A stretch of 5,026 bases of DNA. Source: Lachnospiraceae bacterium. GTDB lineage: Bacteria > Bacillota > Clostridia > Lachnospirales > Lachnospiraceae. The notes beneath the pieces are model-generated. The model was not told the origin of the DNA. It ran no database searches and saw nothing but the letters and a program-made list of their open reading frames with translations. Positions 1-5,026 of this stretch are shown piece after piece. The stretch lies in the NCBI GenBank assembly GCA_009774535.1, contig VSNY01000227.1, forward strand, positions 1 to 5,026. The letters are read 5' to 3'. The translations under genes were made by a program, and so were the position numbers. How positions within the stretch are numbered: position 1 is the first letter of the stretch; each line of letters starts with the position of its first letter.

Positions 1-1103
1 ATGAACCACTGCTAAACGGAAACGAAAAGAAATACCTGTGTGAGTGCATCGACACAGGCTGGATTTCCTCAGAAGGACCATTTGTAAAGGAATTTGAGCA
101 GAAGATGAGTGCGTCTGTAGGCAGGAAATATGGAATAGCCGTGTCAAACGGAACAGCGGCGCTGGAAGTGGCTGTGCAGGCACTTGGTATCGGAGAAGGT
201 GATGAAGTCATCATGCCTGCTTTTACGATCATATCCTGTGCCATGGCAGTTACTAAGCTGGGCGCTGTCCCGGTACTGGTAGACAGTGACATACATACCT
301 GGAACATGAAGGTGGATGAGATTGAGGCTAAGATAACAGCGAAGACAAAAGCCATCATGATCGTGCATTTATATGGGCTTCCAGTCGAGGCGGATAAAGT
401 CCTAGCACTGGCAGAAAAGTATAACCTGAAAGTCATTGAGGACGCGGCTGAGATGCATGGACAGACTTATAAAGGAAAGCCCTGCGGAAGCTTTGGCGAT
501 ATCAGTACATTCAGCTTTTATCCCAATAAGCATATAACGACCGGCGAGGGCGGCATGGTGGTCACGGATGATGAGAAACTGGCAGAGCGGTGCAGGATGC
601 TCCGCAACCTGTGTTTCAGGAAAGACATCAGATATGTGCATGATGAGATCAGTGACAATTATAGGTTTACAAATTTACAGGCGGCGGTAGGACTGGCACA
701 GCTTGAGAGACTGGATGAGTTCGTGGAACGCAAGCGTGCGATGGGAAAGTATTATACAGGGCAGCTGAAGGACATAGACGGACTGATATTGCCAGTAGAG
801 AGAACAGATTACGCTGACAATATTTACTGGGTATACGGCATTGTCTTGGACAAGCAGACTGAGGCTGACAATAAAACGGTGCAGAAATTACTGGCGGAAG
901 AGGGAATCGGCTCCCGGACATTCTTCTGGTGCATGCATGAACAGCCGGTGTACCAGAAACAGGGACTGTTTAAAGAAGAGTCCTATCCCAATGCAGAATA
1001 CCTTGCGAGGAAGGGTTTTTATATCCCAAGCGGTCTGGCACTGACGACAGAGCAGATGGAACGAGTAGTGATGGGGGTCCGCAGGGTAATGGGCAGGATA
1101 TAA
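1..1103 (+). CDS. DegT/DnrJ/EryC1/StrS-family PLP-dependent sugar aminotransferase, 5' end outside window
   Basis: This enzyme probably transfers an amino group, usually from glutamate, to a keto group of a nucleotide-linked sugar in the cytoplasm. The frame is open from base 3 to the TAA at 1101-1103, giving 366 visible codons. The ATG at 105 is internal, because the 34 codons before it read as the family's N-terminus (EPLLNGNEKKYL, then TGWISSEGPFVKEFE). Perhaps only about five codons are missing; bases 1-2 fit the end of an Asn codon, as in the usual VNEP start. Counting from the first full codon, SNGTAAL (48-54) is the PLP phosphate loop, the Asp of IEDAAE (147) should contact the pyridine nitrogen, and Lys176 in FSFYPNK, followed by TTGEGG, is the expected Schiff-base lysine. 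NYRFTNLQAAVG is also typical. The overall pattern resembles GDP-perosamine synthase (RfbE/Per) as I remember it, but related enzymes use other keto-sugars, so the substrate is not assigned. The family is secure. Confidence 0.95.
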   Translation, partial: EPLLNGNEKKYLCECIDTGWISSEGPFVKEFEQKMSASVGRKYGIAVSNGTAALEVAVQALGIGEGDEVIMPAFTIISCAMAVTKLGAVPVLVDSDIHTWNMKVDEIEAKITAKTKAIMIVHLYGLPVEADKVLALAEKYNLKVIEDAAEMHGQTYKGKPCGSFGDISTFSFYPNKHITTGEGGMVVTDDEKLAERCRMLRNLCFRKDIRYVHDEISDNYRFTNLQAAVGLAQLERLDEFVERKRAMGKYYTGQLKDIDGLILPVERTDYADNIYWVYGIVLDKQTEADNKTVQKLLAEEGIGSRTFFWCMHEQPVYQKQGLFKEESYPNAEYLARKGFYIPSGLALTTEQMERVVMGVRRVMGRI

Positions 1104-1176
1104 AGGGAGAAATTATTCAGCCCATTAATGGCCGGATAAAATACTCACTTTTTGTGTATAGAAAGGGAAAGAAGCT
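1104..1176 (+). other. Intergenic gap with a 10-bp palindrome; no terminator or convincing promoter
   Basis: This 73-base gap is the largest between genes in the window. It holds a perfect 10-bp palindrome, CCATTAATGG, at 1122-1131, and a modest purine-rich ribosome site (AAAGGGAAAG, about 1162-1171) before the ATG at 1177. The palindrome has no loop and no following T-run, so it is not a rho-independent terminator. TATAGA at about 1157-1162 could pass for a -10 box, but I found no matching -35 box. Read-through from the aminotransferase gene is the simplest view. Confidence 0.4.
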
Positions 1177-1620
1177 ATGGGACAGGTTGAGGAAGTGAAA
1201 AAAAAGAATAAGCTGCTGGCGATGATCATCCGCAATGATTATACCTGCGACGGCGTGGATTTTATCACCCCCAATGCTTATTCCCAGCAGGTTGCCTATA
1301 TGCATCATCCCGCCGGAAAAGTGATAGACGCGCATGTACATAACCTAGTTCACCGGAACGTGGTGATGACACAGGAAGTGCTGTTTCTTAAGAAAGGTAT
1401 ACTGCGTGTGGATTTTTATGATGAGTATGAGGATTACCTGGAGAGCAGGGATTTGCATGCGGGAGACGTTATTTTGTTGGTTTCCGGCGGTCATGGTTTT
1501 CAGGCGCTGGAAGAGGTGGAGATGATAGAGGTGAAGCAGGGTCCTTATGCGGGAGACGAGGATAAGAAGAGGTTCAATGGGATTGATGGGACGGAAGCGG
1601 TCTATAAGGGAGACAGATAA
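1177..1620 (+). CDS. Small cupin-fold protein of a polysaccharide cluster
   Basis: This 147-residue protein is probably a single-domain cupin. Cupins in sugar clusters include 3,4-ketoisomerases (FdtA type), epimerases and uncharacterised WbuC-like proteins; I cannot choose among them. Cupin motif 1 is recognisable: Gly47, five residues, His53-Val-His55, then Glu67, six residues and Gly74. The gap from the His pair to Glu is 11 residues rather than the usual 3-4. Motif 2 is looser: Gly96 starts GDVILLVSGGHGF, with His106 as the likely fourth metal ligand and the usual proline replaced by Val. A metal site of three His and one Glu is therefore plausible. The C-terminus carries IEVKQGPYAGDEDKKRF, which I associate with cupins beside glycan genes. 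The start is the only ATG after an in-frame TAG at 1159-1161. The gene follows the aminotransferase by 73 bases and precedes the fusion protein by 35. Cupin fold is likely; activity is unknown. Confidence 0.75.
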   Translation: MGQVEEVKKKNKLLAMIIRNDYTCDGVDFITPNAYSQQVAYMHHPAGKVIDAHVHNLVHRNVVMTQEVLFLKKGILRVDFYDEYEDYLESRDLHAGDVILLVSGGHGFQALEEVEMIEVKQGPYAGDEDKKRFNGIDGTEAVYKGDR

Positions 1621-1641
1621 TTTCGGGTTATAGTACAGGTC

Positions 1642-1648
1642 AGGAGGG
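1642..1648 (+). promoter_or_regulatory. Strong ribosome binding site that fixes a TTG start
   Basis: AGGAGGG lies seven bases before the TTG at 1656-1658. It is one of the strongest Shine-Dalgarno matches in the window and supports initiation at TTG. There is no in-frame ATG nearby, and the Rossmann-like motif begins almost at once after this codon. Confidence 0.8.
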
Positions 1649-1655
1649 CACTGTT

Positions 1656-2885
1656 TTGAAGAAGAGAATCATATGTTTTGGCTTGGGGGAAATTTATGAA
1701 ACGTTTCTGGATCTGTATGATGATTCAAAGGCAGAGATTACAGCGCTGAGCGACAATGATCCTGCGAAATGGACGCAGCCGGGGGTCATCGAACCTTCTA
1801 AGATAAAGGAATTAGGGTTTGACCATATCGTTATCACTTCGGCATATTTCAGGGAAATAAAGGAACAGCTGTGCGGATATGGAATAGGGGAATCCTGTAT
1901 CTTAAATTTTTATGATGTCTACAAAAACCTGATTGTAAAGAGGGGGCATGCGGTACTTGACCTTCTTAAGGATAATGTCCCGGTATCGCATGAATATAAG
2001 CAGGAGCTCAGGGAATTAAAGTGTATTGGGGAAAAGAACCTCTTTTTGAACGCAAGGATCCATGCAGGGGCAGTGCGGGATAAAAGGCTGCGGTCACTGG
2101 AAGAGGCAGAGTTCCAGGTATATTCACAGTTTGGGGAAGACGGGATCATCCAGTGGCTTATCCATAACGTTGCCATTGAAAGCAGGACATTTATTGAATT
2201 TGGCGTGGAAGATTACACAGAGGCTAACACAAGGTTCCTGCTGATGAATGACAACTGGACAGGCCTGGTCATGGATGGCAGCGAGGCAAATATGAGGCGC
2301 CTTAACAGCTGGGAACATTTATGGAAATATGACCTGACGGCTGCTGCCGCATTTATTACAAAGGATAATATCAACCGGCTCATTCTGGATGCGGGTTTTG
2401 AAGGCGATGTCGGCATACTGAGCATAGACCTGGATGGAAATGACTGGTGGATACTAAATGCCATTGAGTGCGTAACCCCGCGTATCCTGATCTGCGAATA
2501 CAATAATATATTCGGGGAAGAGAAGAAAGTCACGGTGCCTTACGATGCGGGATTTGTCCGTACCGAGAAGCATTACAGTAATTTATATTGGGGATGCTCC
2601 ATCGCAGCATTCCGCGGCTGGGCGCAGGAGAACGGGTATTATTATATGGGCAGTAATTCTGCCGGGAACAATGCCTTCTTTGTGAGAAAGGACTGCATGG
2701 AGCCGGAAAAGGTGCCGGCGGATGCAGACGTGTTTGTTGAGAGCAGGTACAGGGAGAGCAGGGACGAAATGGGGAACCTTACATATCTGAAGGGAACCGA
2801 CAGGCTGAAATGCATCAGGGCGATGGAAGTGTTTGAGATAGGGAACGGTTGCACCGACACGATAGCAAATATCTATCATATATAG
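1656..2885 (+). CDS. Two-domain protein: Rossmann-like N-terminal module plus FkbM-like methyltransferase-type domain
   Basis: The 409-residue product starts at TTG. Residues about 1-95 look like a small Rossmann-type module: KKRIICFGLGEIYETF is a beta strand with a Gly-rich turn, SDNDPAKW (32-39) follows the second strand, and IEPSKIKELGFDHIVIT (45-61) is the pattern of PglD-like or nucleotide-sugar-associated N-domains in Firmicutes glycan genes. A linker (about 96-150) leads to a second domain starting at SQFGEDGIIQWL (157-168). There, FIEFGVEDYTEANTRFLL (179-196) sits where the SAM motif I falls, WTGLVMDGSEAN (201-212) gives the acidic end of strand 2, and LSIDLDGNDWW (255-265) resembles the FkbM-type IDxxGxE strand. 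EYNNIFG with TVPYD (281-297) and GNNAFFVRK (337-345) are further marks of this family as I recall it. No signal peptide or membrane helix is seen. The glycine loop is degenerate, so methyl transfer is inferred. A sugar or glycan methyltransferase is the leading idea; a non-catalytic or different role remains possible. Confidence 0.8.
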   Translation: MKKRIICFGLGEIYETFLDLYDDSKAEITALSDNDPAKWTQPGVIEPSKIKELGFDHIVITSAYFREIKEQLCGYGIGESCILNFYDVYKNLIVKRGHAVLDLLKDNVPVSHEYKQELRELKCIGEKNLFLNARIHAGAVRDKRLRSLEEAEFQVYSQFGEDGIIQWLIHNVAIESRTFIEFGVEDYTEANTRFLLMNDNWTGLVMDGSEANMRRLNSWEHLWKYDLTAAAAFITKDNINRLILDAGFEGDVGILSIDLDGNDWWILNAIECVTPRILICEYNNIFGEEKKVTVPYDAGFVRTEKHYSNLYWGCSIAAFRGWAQENGYYYMGSNSAGNNAFFVRKDCMEPEKVPADADVFVESRYRESRDEMGNLTYLKGTDRLKCIRAMEVFEIGNGCTDTIANIYHI

Positions 2886-2897
2886 AGTCCGGGACAT

Positions 2898-2905
2898 GGA
2901 AAGGG
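2898..2905 (+). promoter_or_regulatory. Ribosome binding site supporting the start at 2915
   Basis: GGAAAGGG is followed by nine bases and then the ATG at 2915. It lies just after the stop codon of the preceding gene. The upstream in-frame ATG at 2849 lies inside the preceding gene and would add 22 residues that do not resemble the family N-terminus. Confidence 0.6.
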
Positions 2906-2914
2906 AATAAGCGC

Positions 2915-3673
2915 ATGGAAGTATTTAAGGATTATGCCTACTATTACAATGCATTTTATGAGGATAAGGATTACAGGGCGGAAGCAGTGCAGGTGGACAG
3001 CCTGTTGAGAAAATATGGGGAGAATATCCGCAAAATCATCAATTACGGATGCGGGACAGGCAGGCATGACCTCGAGCTTTCCAGGCAGGGCTACCAGTGC
3101 GCAGGAATCGACATGAGCCCTCTCATGGTCAGCATTGCGCAGGAGAACGCAGAGGCGGAGAAAGCAGACATAGATTTCTCCGTGGCAGACATAAGGACCT
3201 ATGAACCTGTGGGGAAATATGATGCCGTGATATCCCTGTTCCATGTCATGAGCTACCAGAACAGCAATGAGGATATCCTGTCGGCGTTCCGCGCAGCCAG
3301 GGCGGCACTGGAAGGGGGAGGAATCTTTCTTTTTGATGCCTGGTATGGACCGGGTGTACTGAGTGATAAACCGGCTGTGAGAGTGAAAGAGATAGAAGAT
3401 GAATACAACAAGCTGGTGAGGATAGCGAGACCAGTTATGCACGACAAAGAAAACGTAGTGGATGTCTGCTATGAAGTATTTGTAATGGACAGGGAAACAG
3501 GCAGTACCAAAACAATCAATGAAGTACATAACATGCGGTATTTTTTCAGACCGGAACTGGAGTTTTATTTACAGCAGACAGGGTTTGAATTGGTCAGTAA
3601 CGTGGATTGCCAGACACTGGGTGAGACAAGCTATAGCTCTTGGACGAGTTACTTTATTGCCAGAGCAATATAG
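2915..3673 (+). CDS. Class I SAM-dependent methyltransferase, possibly acting on an amino sugar
   Basis: The 252-residue product has the full set of class I methyltransferase marks. Motif I is YGCGTGRH from Tyr44, with glycines 45, 47 and 49. Asp66 in AGIDMSPLM is the acidic residue expected to bind the SAM ribose. DFSVADI places Asp92 near the adenine, YDAVISLFHVMSY (102-114) is strand 4, and LEGGGIFLFDAWYGPGV (132-148) is the strand 5 region. The N-terminal MEVFKDYAYYYNAFYEDKDY resembles the opening of DesVI/TylM1-type TDP-amino-sugar N-methyltransferases, so with the aminotransferase upstream an N-methylated amino sugar is a fair guess, but O-methylation is equally open. Start choice: ATG 2915 has a ribosome site nine bases upstream and begins 29 bases after the previous stop, whereas ATG 2849 would overlap that gene by 37 bases. 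The protein is cytoplasmic, with no membrane segment. The fold is secure; the substrate is unknown. Confidence 0.92.
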   Translation: MEVFKDYAYYYNAFYEDKDYRAEAVQVDSLLRKYGENIRKIINYGCGTGRHDLELSRQGYQCAGIDMSPLMVSIAQENAEAEKADIDFSVADIRTYEPVGKYDAVISLFHVMSYQNSNEDILSAFRAARAALEGGGIFLFDAWYGPGVLSDKPAVRVKEIEDEYNKLVRIARPVMHDKENVVDVCYEVFVMDRETGSTKTINEVHNMRYFFRPELEFYLQQTGFELVSNVDCQTLGETSYSSWTSYFIARAI

Positions 3674-3674
3674 T

Positions 3675-3680
3675 GGAGGA
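3675..3680 (+). promoter_or_regulatory. Ribosome binding site supporting a GTG start at 3685
   Basis: GGAGGA starts one base after the stop codon of the methyltransferase gene and is followed by four bases and GTG at 3685-3687. Spacing is a little short but workable. The in-frame ATG at 3640 has no comparable site and lies within the upstream gene. The tight arrangement suggests translational coupling. Confidence 0.65.
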
Positions 3681-3684
3681 AGAT

Positions 3685-4830
3685 GTGAAAAAGAAAATTG
3701 CTATGCTGTTAGACAGCGAACCGGAATGGGGAGGACAACACCAGTATGCATGTACTTTGGCGAGCTGCATGCTCAGATTAAATGATGTGGAGTTGGTGGG
3801 AATATGCAGTAACCAGTATTGGAGAAGCTGGTGTAGAAAAAATAATGTTAGAGTTTTGTCAGTAAGATGGCCGGTTTTCACTGAGAGGGGGGAAAAATAT
3901 CATTTAAAATGGTCAGCATTTTCACGGATCTATAGCATGCATATGACTGAGATGGGGAAAAAGATTAGCGAAGAAAAAATCCAGGCTGTTTTATCTGCGG
4001 TACAGGGAGTTTTTATACCTAATTTTGATGTAAAAATTATAACACCTGTGCATGACCTTATGCATCGGTATGAAGGTAGATTCCCTGAGGTCAGGGAACA
4101 TTATTGGGGAAGGGAAGTGTTATTTTCGTCAGTAGCCAAATATGCATGGTGCATTTTGACGGATTCCAAAATTGGAAAGGAACAGTTTAAAGAATCCTAT
4201 TCAAAGTATATTAGCGAGGGGCATACACATATTGTCAGCCTGCCATTTGTTGTATCGGAAGATATTACAACAAGGCAGGAGGAATTTATTGATGTACCTG
4301 AGAAATATATTTTTTATCCGGCACAATTTTGGAAACATAAGAATCATATAAATTTGATTAAAGCAGTTAAGCTTCTTATTACTGATATTCCGGAGATTCA
4401 TTTAGTCCTGGTTGGATCAGAAAAGAACTGCAGGAAGGGGATTGAGAGATATATTTCCGAGCATAAACTGTCAGATCATATAACGATTAAAGGCTTTGTG
4501 AGTGACGGAAATATAACATATTTATACAGACATGCGGTAGGTATGGTCATGCCGTCCTATTTTGGGCCTACAAATATACCACCGCTTGAAGCTATGGCTT
4601 TGGGTTGTCCGACTGCTGTATCAAATAAATATGCAATGCCAGAGCAGGTTGGGAATGCGGGACTTTTGTTTGATCCGGATTCGCCGGAGGAAATAGCGGC
4701 ATGTATTAAGATTATGTGGCTGAATGAGAGTATAAGACAGGAAATGATCAGAAAGGGGCACCAAATAATGAGTAAATGGAATATAGAATCTTTTGCCGAA
4801 AGGCTTCAGAAAATTGTAAATCAAATTTAA
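3685..4830 (+). CDS. GT4-type (glycosyl transferases group 1) GT-B glycosyltransferase
   Basis: This enzyme should move a sugar from a nucleotide donor to a lipid-linked glycan at the inner face of the membrane. From the GTG start the product has 381 residues, a normal length for GT-B enzymes. VKKKIAMLLD is the first strand, followed by the EWGG loop (Gly16-Gly17). TPVHDLMHRYEGRFPE (about 120-135) belongs to the N-terminal domain. YPAQFWKHKNH (211-221) opens the donor-binding domain, GFVSD is at 270-274, and FGPTNIPPLEA (293-303) followed by PEQVGNAGLLFDP is the donor-site signature. The second Glu of the EX7E motif is Glu302, but the first position is Gly294; I recall this FGPTNIPPLEA form as a recurring subclass rather than damage. 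No membrane helix is obvious. The gene starts 11 bases after the methyltransferase stop. Its DNA is more AT-rich than the genes before it. Donor and acceptor cannot be named. Confidence 0.93.
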   Translation: MKKKIAMLLDSEPEWGGQHQYACTLASCMLRLNDVELVGICSNQYWRSWCRKNNVRVLSVRWPVFTERGEKYHLKWSAFSRIYSMHMTEMGKKISEEKIQAVLSAVQGVFIPNFDVKIITPVHDLMHRYEGRFPEVREHYWGREVLFSSVAKYAWCILTDSKIGKEQFKESYSKYISEGHTHIVSLPFVVSEDITTRQEEFIDVPEKYIFYPAQFWKHKNHINLIKAVKLLITDIPEIHLVLVGSEKNCRKGIERYISEHKLSDHITIKGFVSDGNITYLYRHAVGMVMPSYFGPTNIPPLEAMALGCPTAVSNKYAMPEQVGNAGLLFDPDSPEEIAACIKIMWLNESIRQEMIRKGHQIMSKWNIESFAERLQKIVNQI

Positions 4831-4836
4831 ATTTAT

Positions 4837-4842
4837 GGAGGG
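4837..4842 (+). promoter_or_regulatory. Ribosome binding site of the right-edge gene
   Basis: GGAGGG is followed by seven bases and the ATG at 4850. An in-frame ATG at 4835 overlaps this site and has no Shine-Dalgarno sequence of its own, so 4850 is the better start. Confidence 0.75.
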
Positions 4843-4849
4843 AAAAAGG

Positions 4850-5026
4850 ATGAAAAAAGGAATTGTTCCCGCTTTATCAGCAGTGACAGGAGCGGTTGTC
4901 AGTGCGGTCGCGATAGGAAAAACTATGGTAGAAAAGGTAGAAAAAGCAAGTAAAATGTCAGACAAACATCTTGCTCTTTTTCAGATGATGAACCAGTGGG
5001 TGAGGGTAAAGCAGGAAGGGAAAAAC
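4850..5026 (+). CDS. N-terminal 59 codons of a gene with a hydrophobic leading helix, 3' end outside window
   Basis: An open frame runs from ATG 4850 through the last base with no stop, 19 bases after the glycosyltransferase gene. The visible protein begins MKKGIVPALSAVTG. Residues 4-23 form an uninterrupted run of hydrophobic and small residues flanked by Lys2-Lys3 and Lys24, which suggests a membrane anchor or a signal peptide; Ala19-Val-Ala21 could be a cleavage site. The helix has small residues every fourth position (Ala11, Ala15, Ala19, Gly23), a pattern seen in packed helices. A charged stretch, KVEKASKMSDKH, follows and then LALFQMMNQWVRVKQEGKN. I recall similar MMNQWVxVKQEGKN N-termini in Clostridia glycan clusters, going on into a small Rossmann-like domain, but nothing of that is visible here. 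Function is unknown. The good ribosome site and the operon position make the gene itself credible. Confidence 0.75.
   Translation, partial: MKKGIVPALSAVTGAVVSAVAIGKTMVEKVEKASKMSDKHLALFQMMNQWVRVKQEGKN

Noticed and set aside
105..107. ATG at 105 as the start of the aminotransferase
   Set aside because: The frame is open to the window edge and the 34 codons before it read as the conserved N-terminus of the family, so this ATG is internal.
1133..1162. Possible promoter (GATAAAAT or TATAGA as a -10 box) before the cupin gene
   Set aside because: No acceptable -35 hexamer at 16-18 bases was found, and AT-rich matches of this quality are expected by chance.
2876..3529. A 217-codon open frame on the minus strand opposite the methyltransferase gene
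   Set aside because: Its translation is rich in Cys, His and Tyr with no recognisable domain, and it lies opposite a gene with clear methyltransferase motifs. It is best explained as a codon-composition shadow.
4831..4849. Possible terminator between the glycosyltransferase and the last gene
   Set aside because: The 19-base gap holds only a ribosome site; there is no inverted repeat or T-run.
4621..4965. A 114-codon minus-strand frame over the end of the glycosyltransferase and the right-edge gene
   Set aside because: It spans two well-supported plus-strand genes and their ribosome site and has no motif of its own.
1..5026. A defence system, CRISPR array, mobile element or RNA gene
   Set aside because: I saw no spaced direct repeats, terminal inverted repeats, transposase or nuclease motifs, or tRNA-like folds. 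Nearly all bases are accounted for by glycan-biosynthesis genes.

Overview
This looks like part of a surface-polysaccharide (capsule, exopolysaccharide or cell-wall glycan) biosynthesis cluster from a low-to-medium GC Gram-positive bacterium. A member of the Clostridia, perhaps Lachnospiraceae, seems most likely. The grounds are purine-rich Shine-Dalgarno sites of the GGAGG type, use of TTG and GTG starts, frequent AGG/AGA arginine codons, and the protein families present. The taxonomic call is inference; no rRNA or other marker gene is present.

Six genes lie on the + strand, head to tail, and I see no transcription terminator between them. (1) 1-1103: a DegT/DnrJ/EryC1/StrS-type PLP sugar aminotransferase cut at its 5' end by the window edge. 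(2) 1177-1620: a small cupin protein. (3) 1656-2885: a two-domain protein starting at TTG, with an N-terminal Rossmann-like module and a C-terminal FkbM-like, methyltransferase-type domain. (4) 2915-3673: a class I SAM-dependent methyltransferase. (5) 3685-4830: a GT4-type glycosyltransferase starting at GTG. (6) 4850 to the window end: the first 59 codons of a gene with an N-terminal hydrophobic helix, cut by the right edge. Gaps between the genes are 73, 35, 29, 11 and 19 bases, which fits a single operon.

A reasonable joint reading, which is inference, is that the aminotransferase makes an amino sugar on a nucleotide carrier. One or both methyltransferase-type proteins may methylate that sugar or the growing glycan. 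The cupin may isomerise, bind or modify a sugar intermediate, and the glycosyltransferase adds a residue to the repeat unit. Base composition falls from about 45% GC in sampled lines of genes 3-4 to about 25-42% in sampled lines of gene 5, so the cluster may be assembled from pieces of different origin.

I saw no RNA gene, CRISPR array, insertion sequence, attachment site or defence system. The least explained parts are the fusion protein at 1656-2885 and the truncated gene at the right edge.
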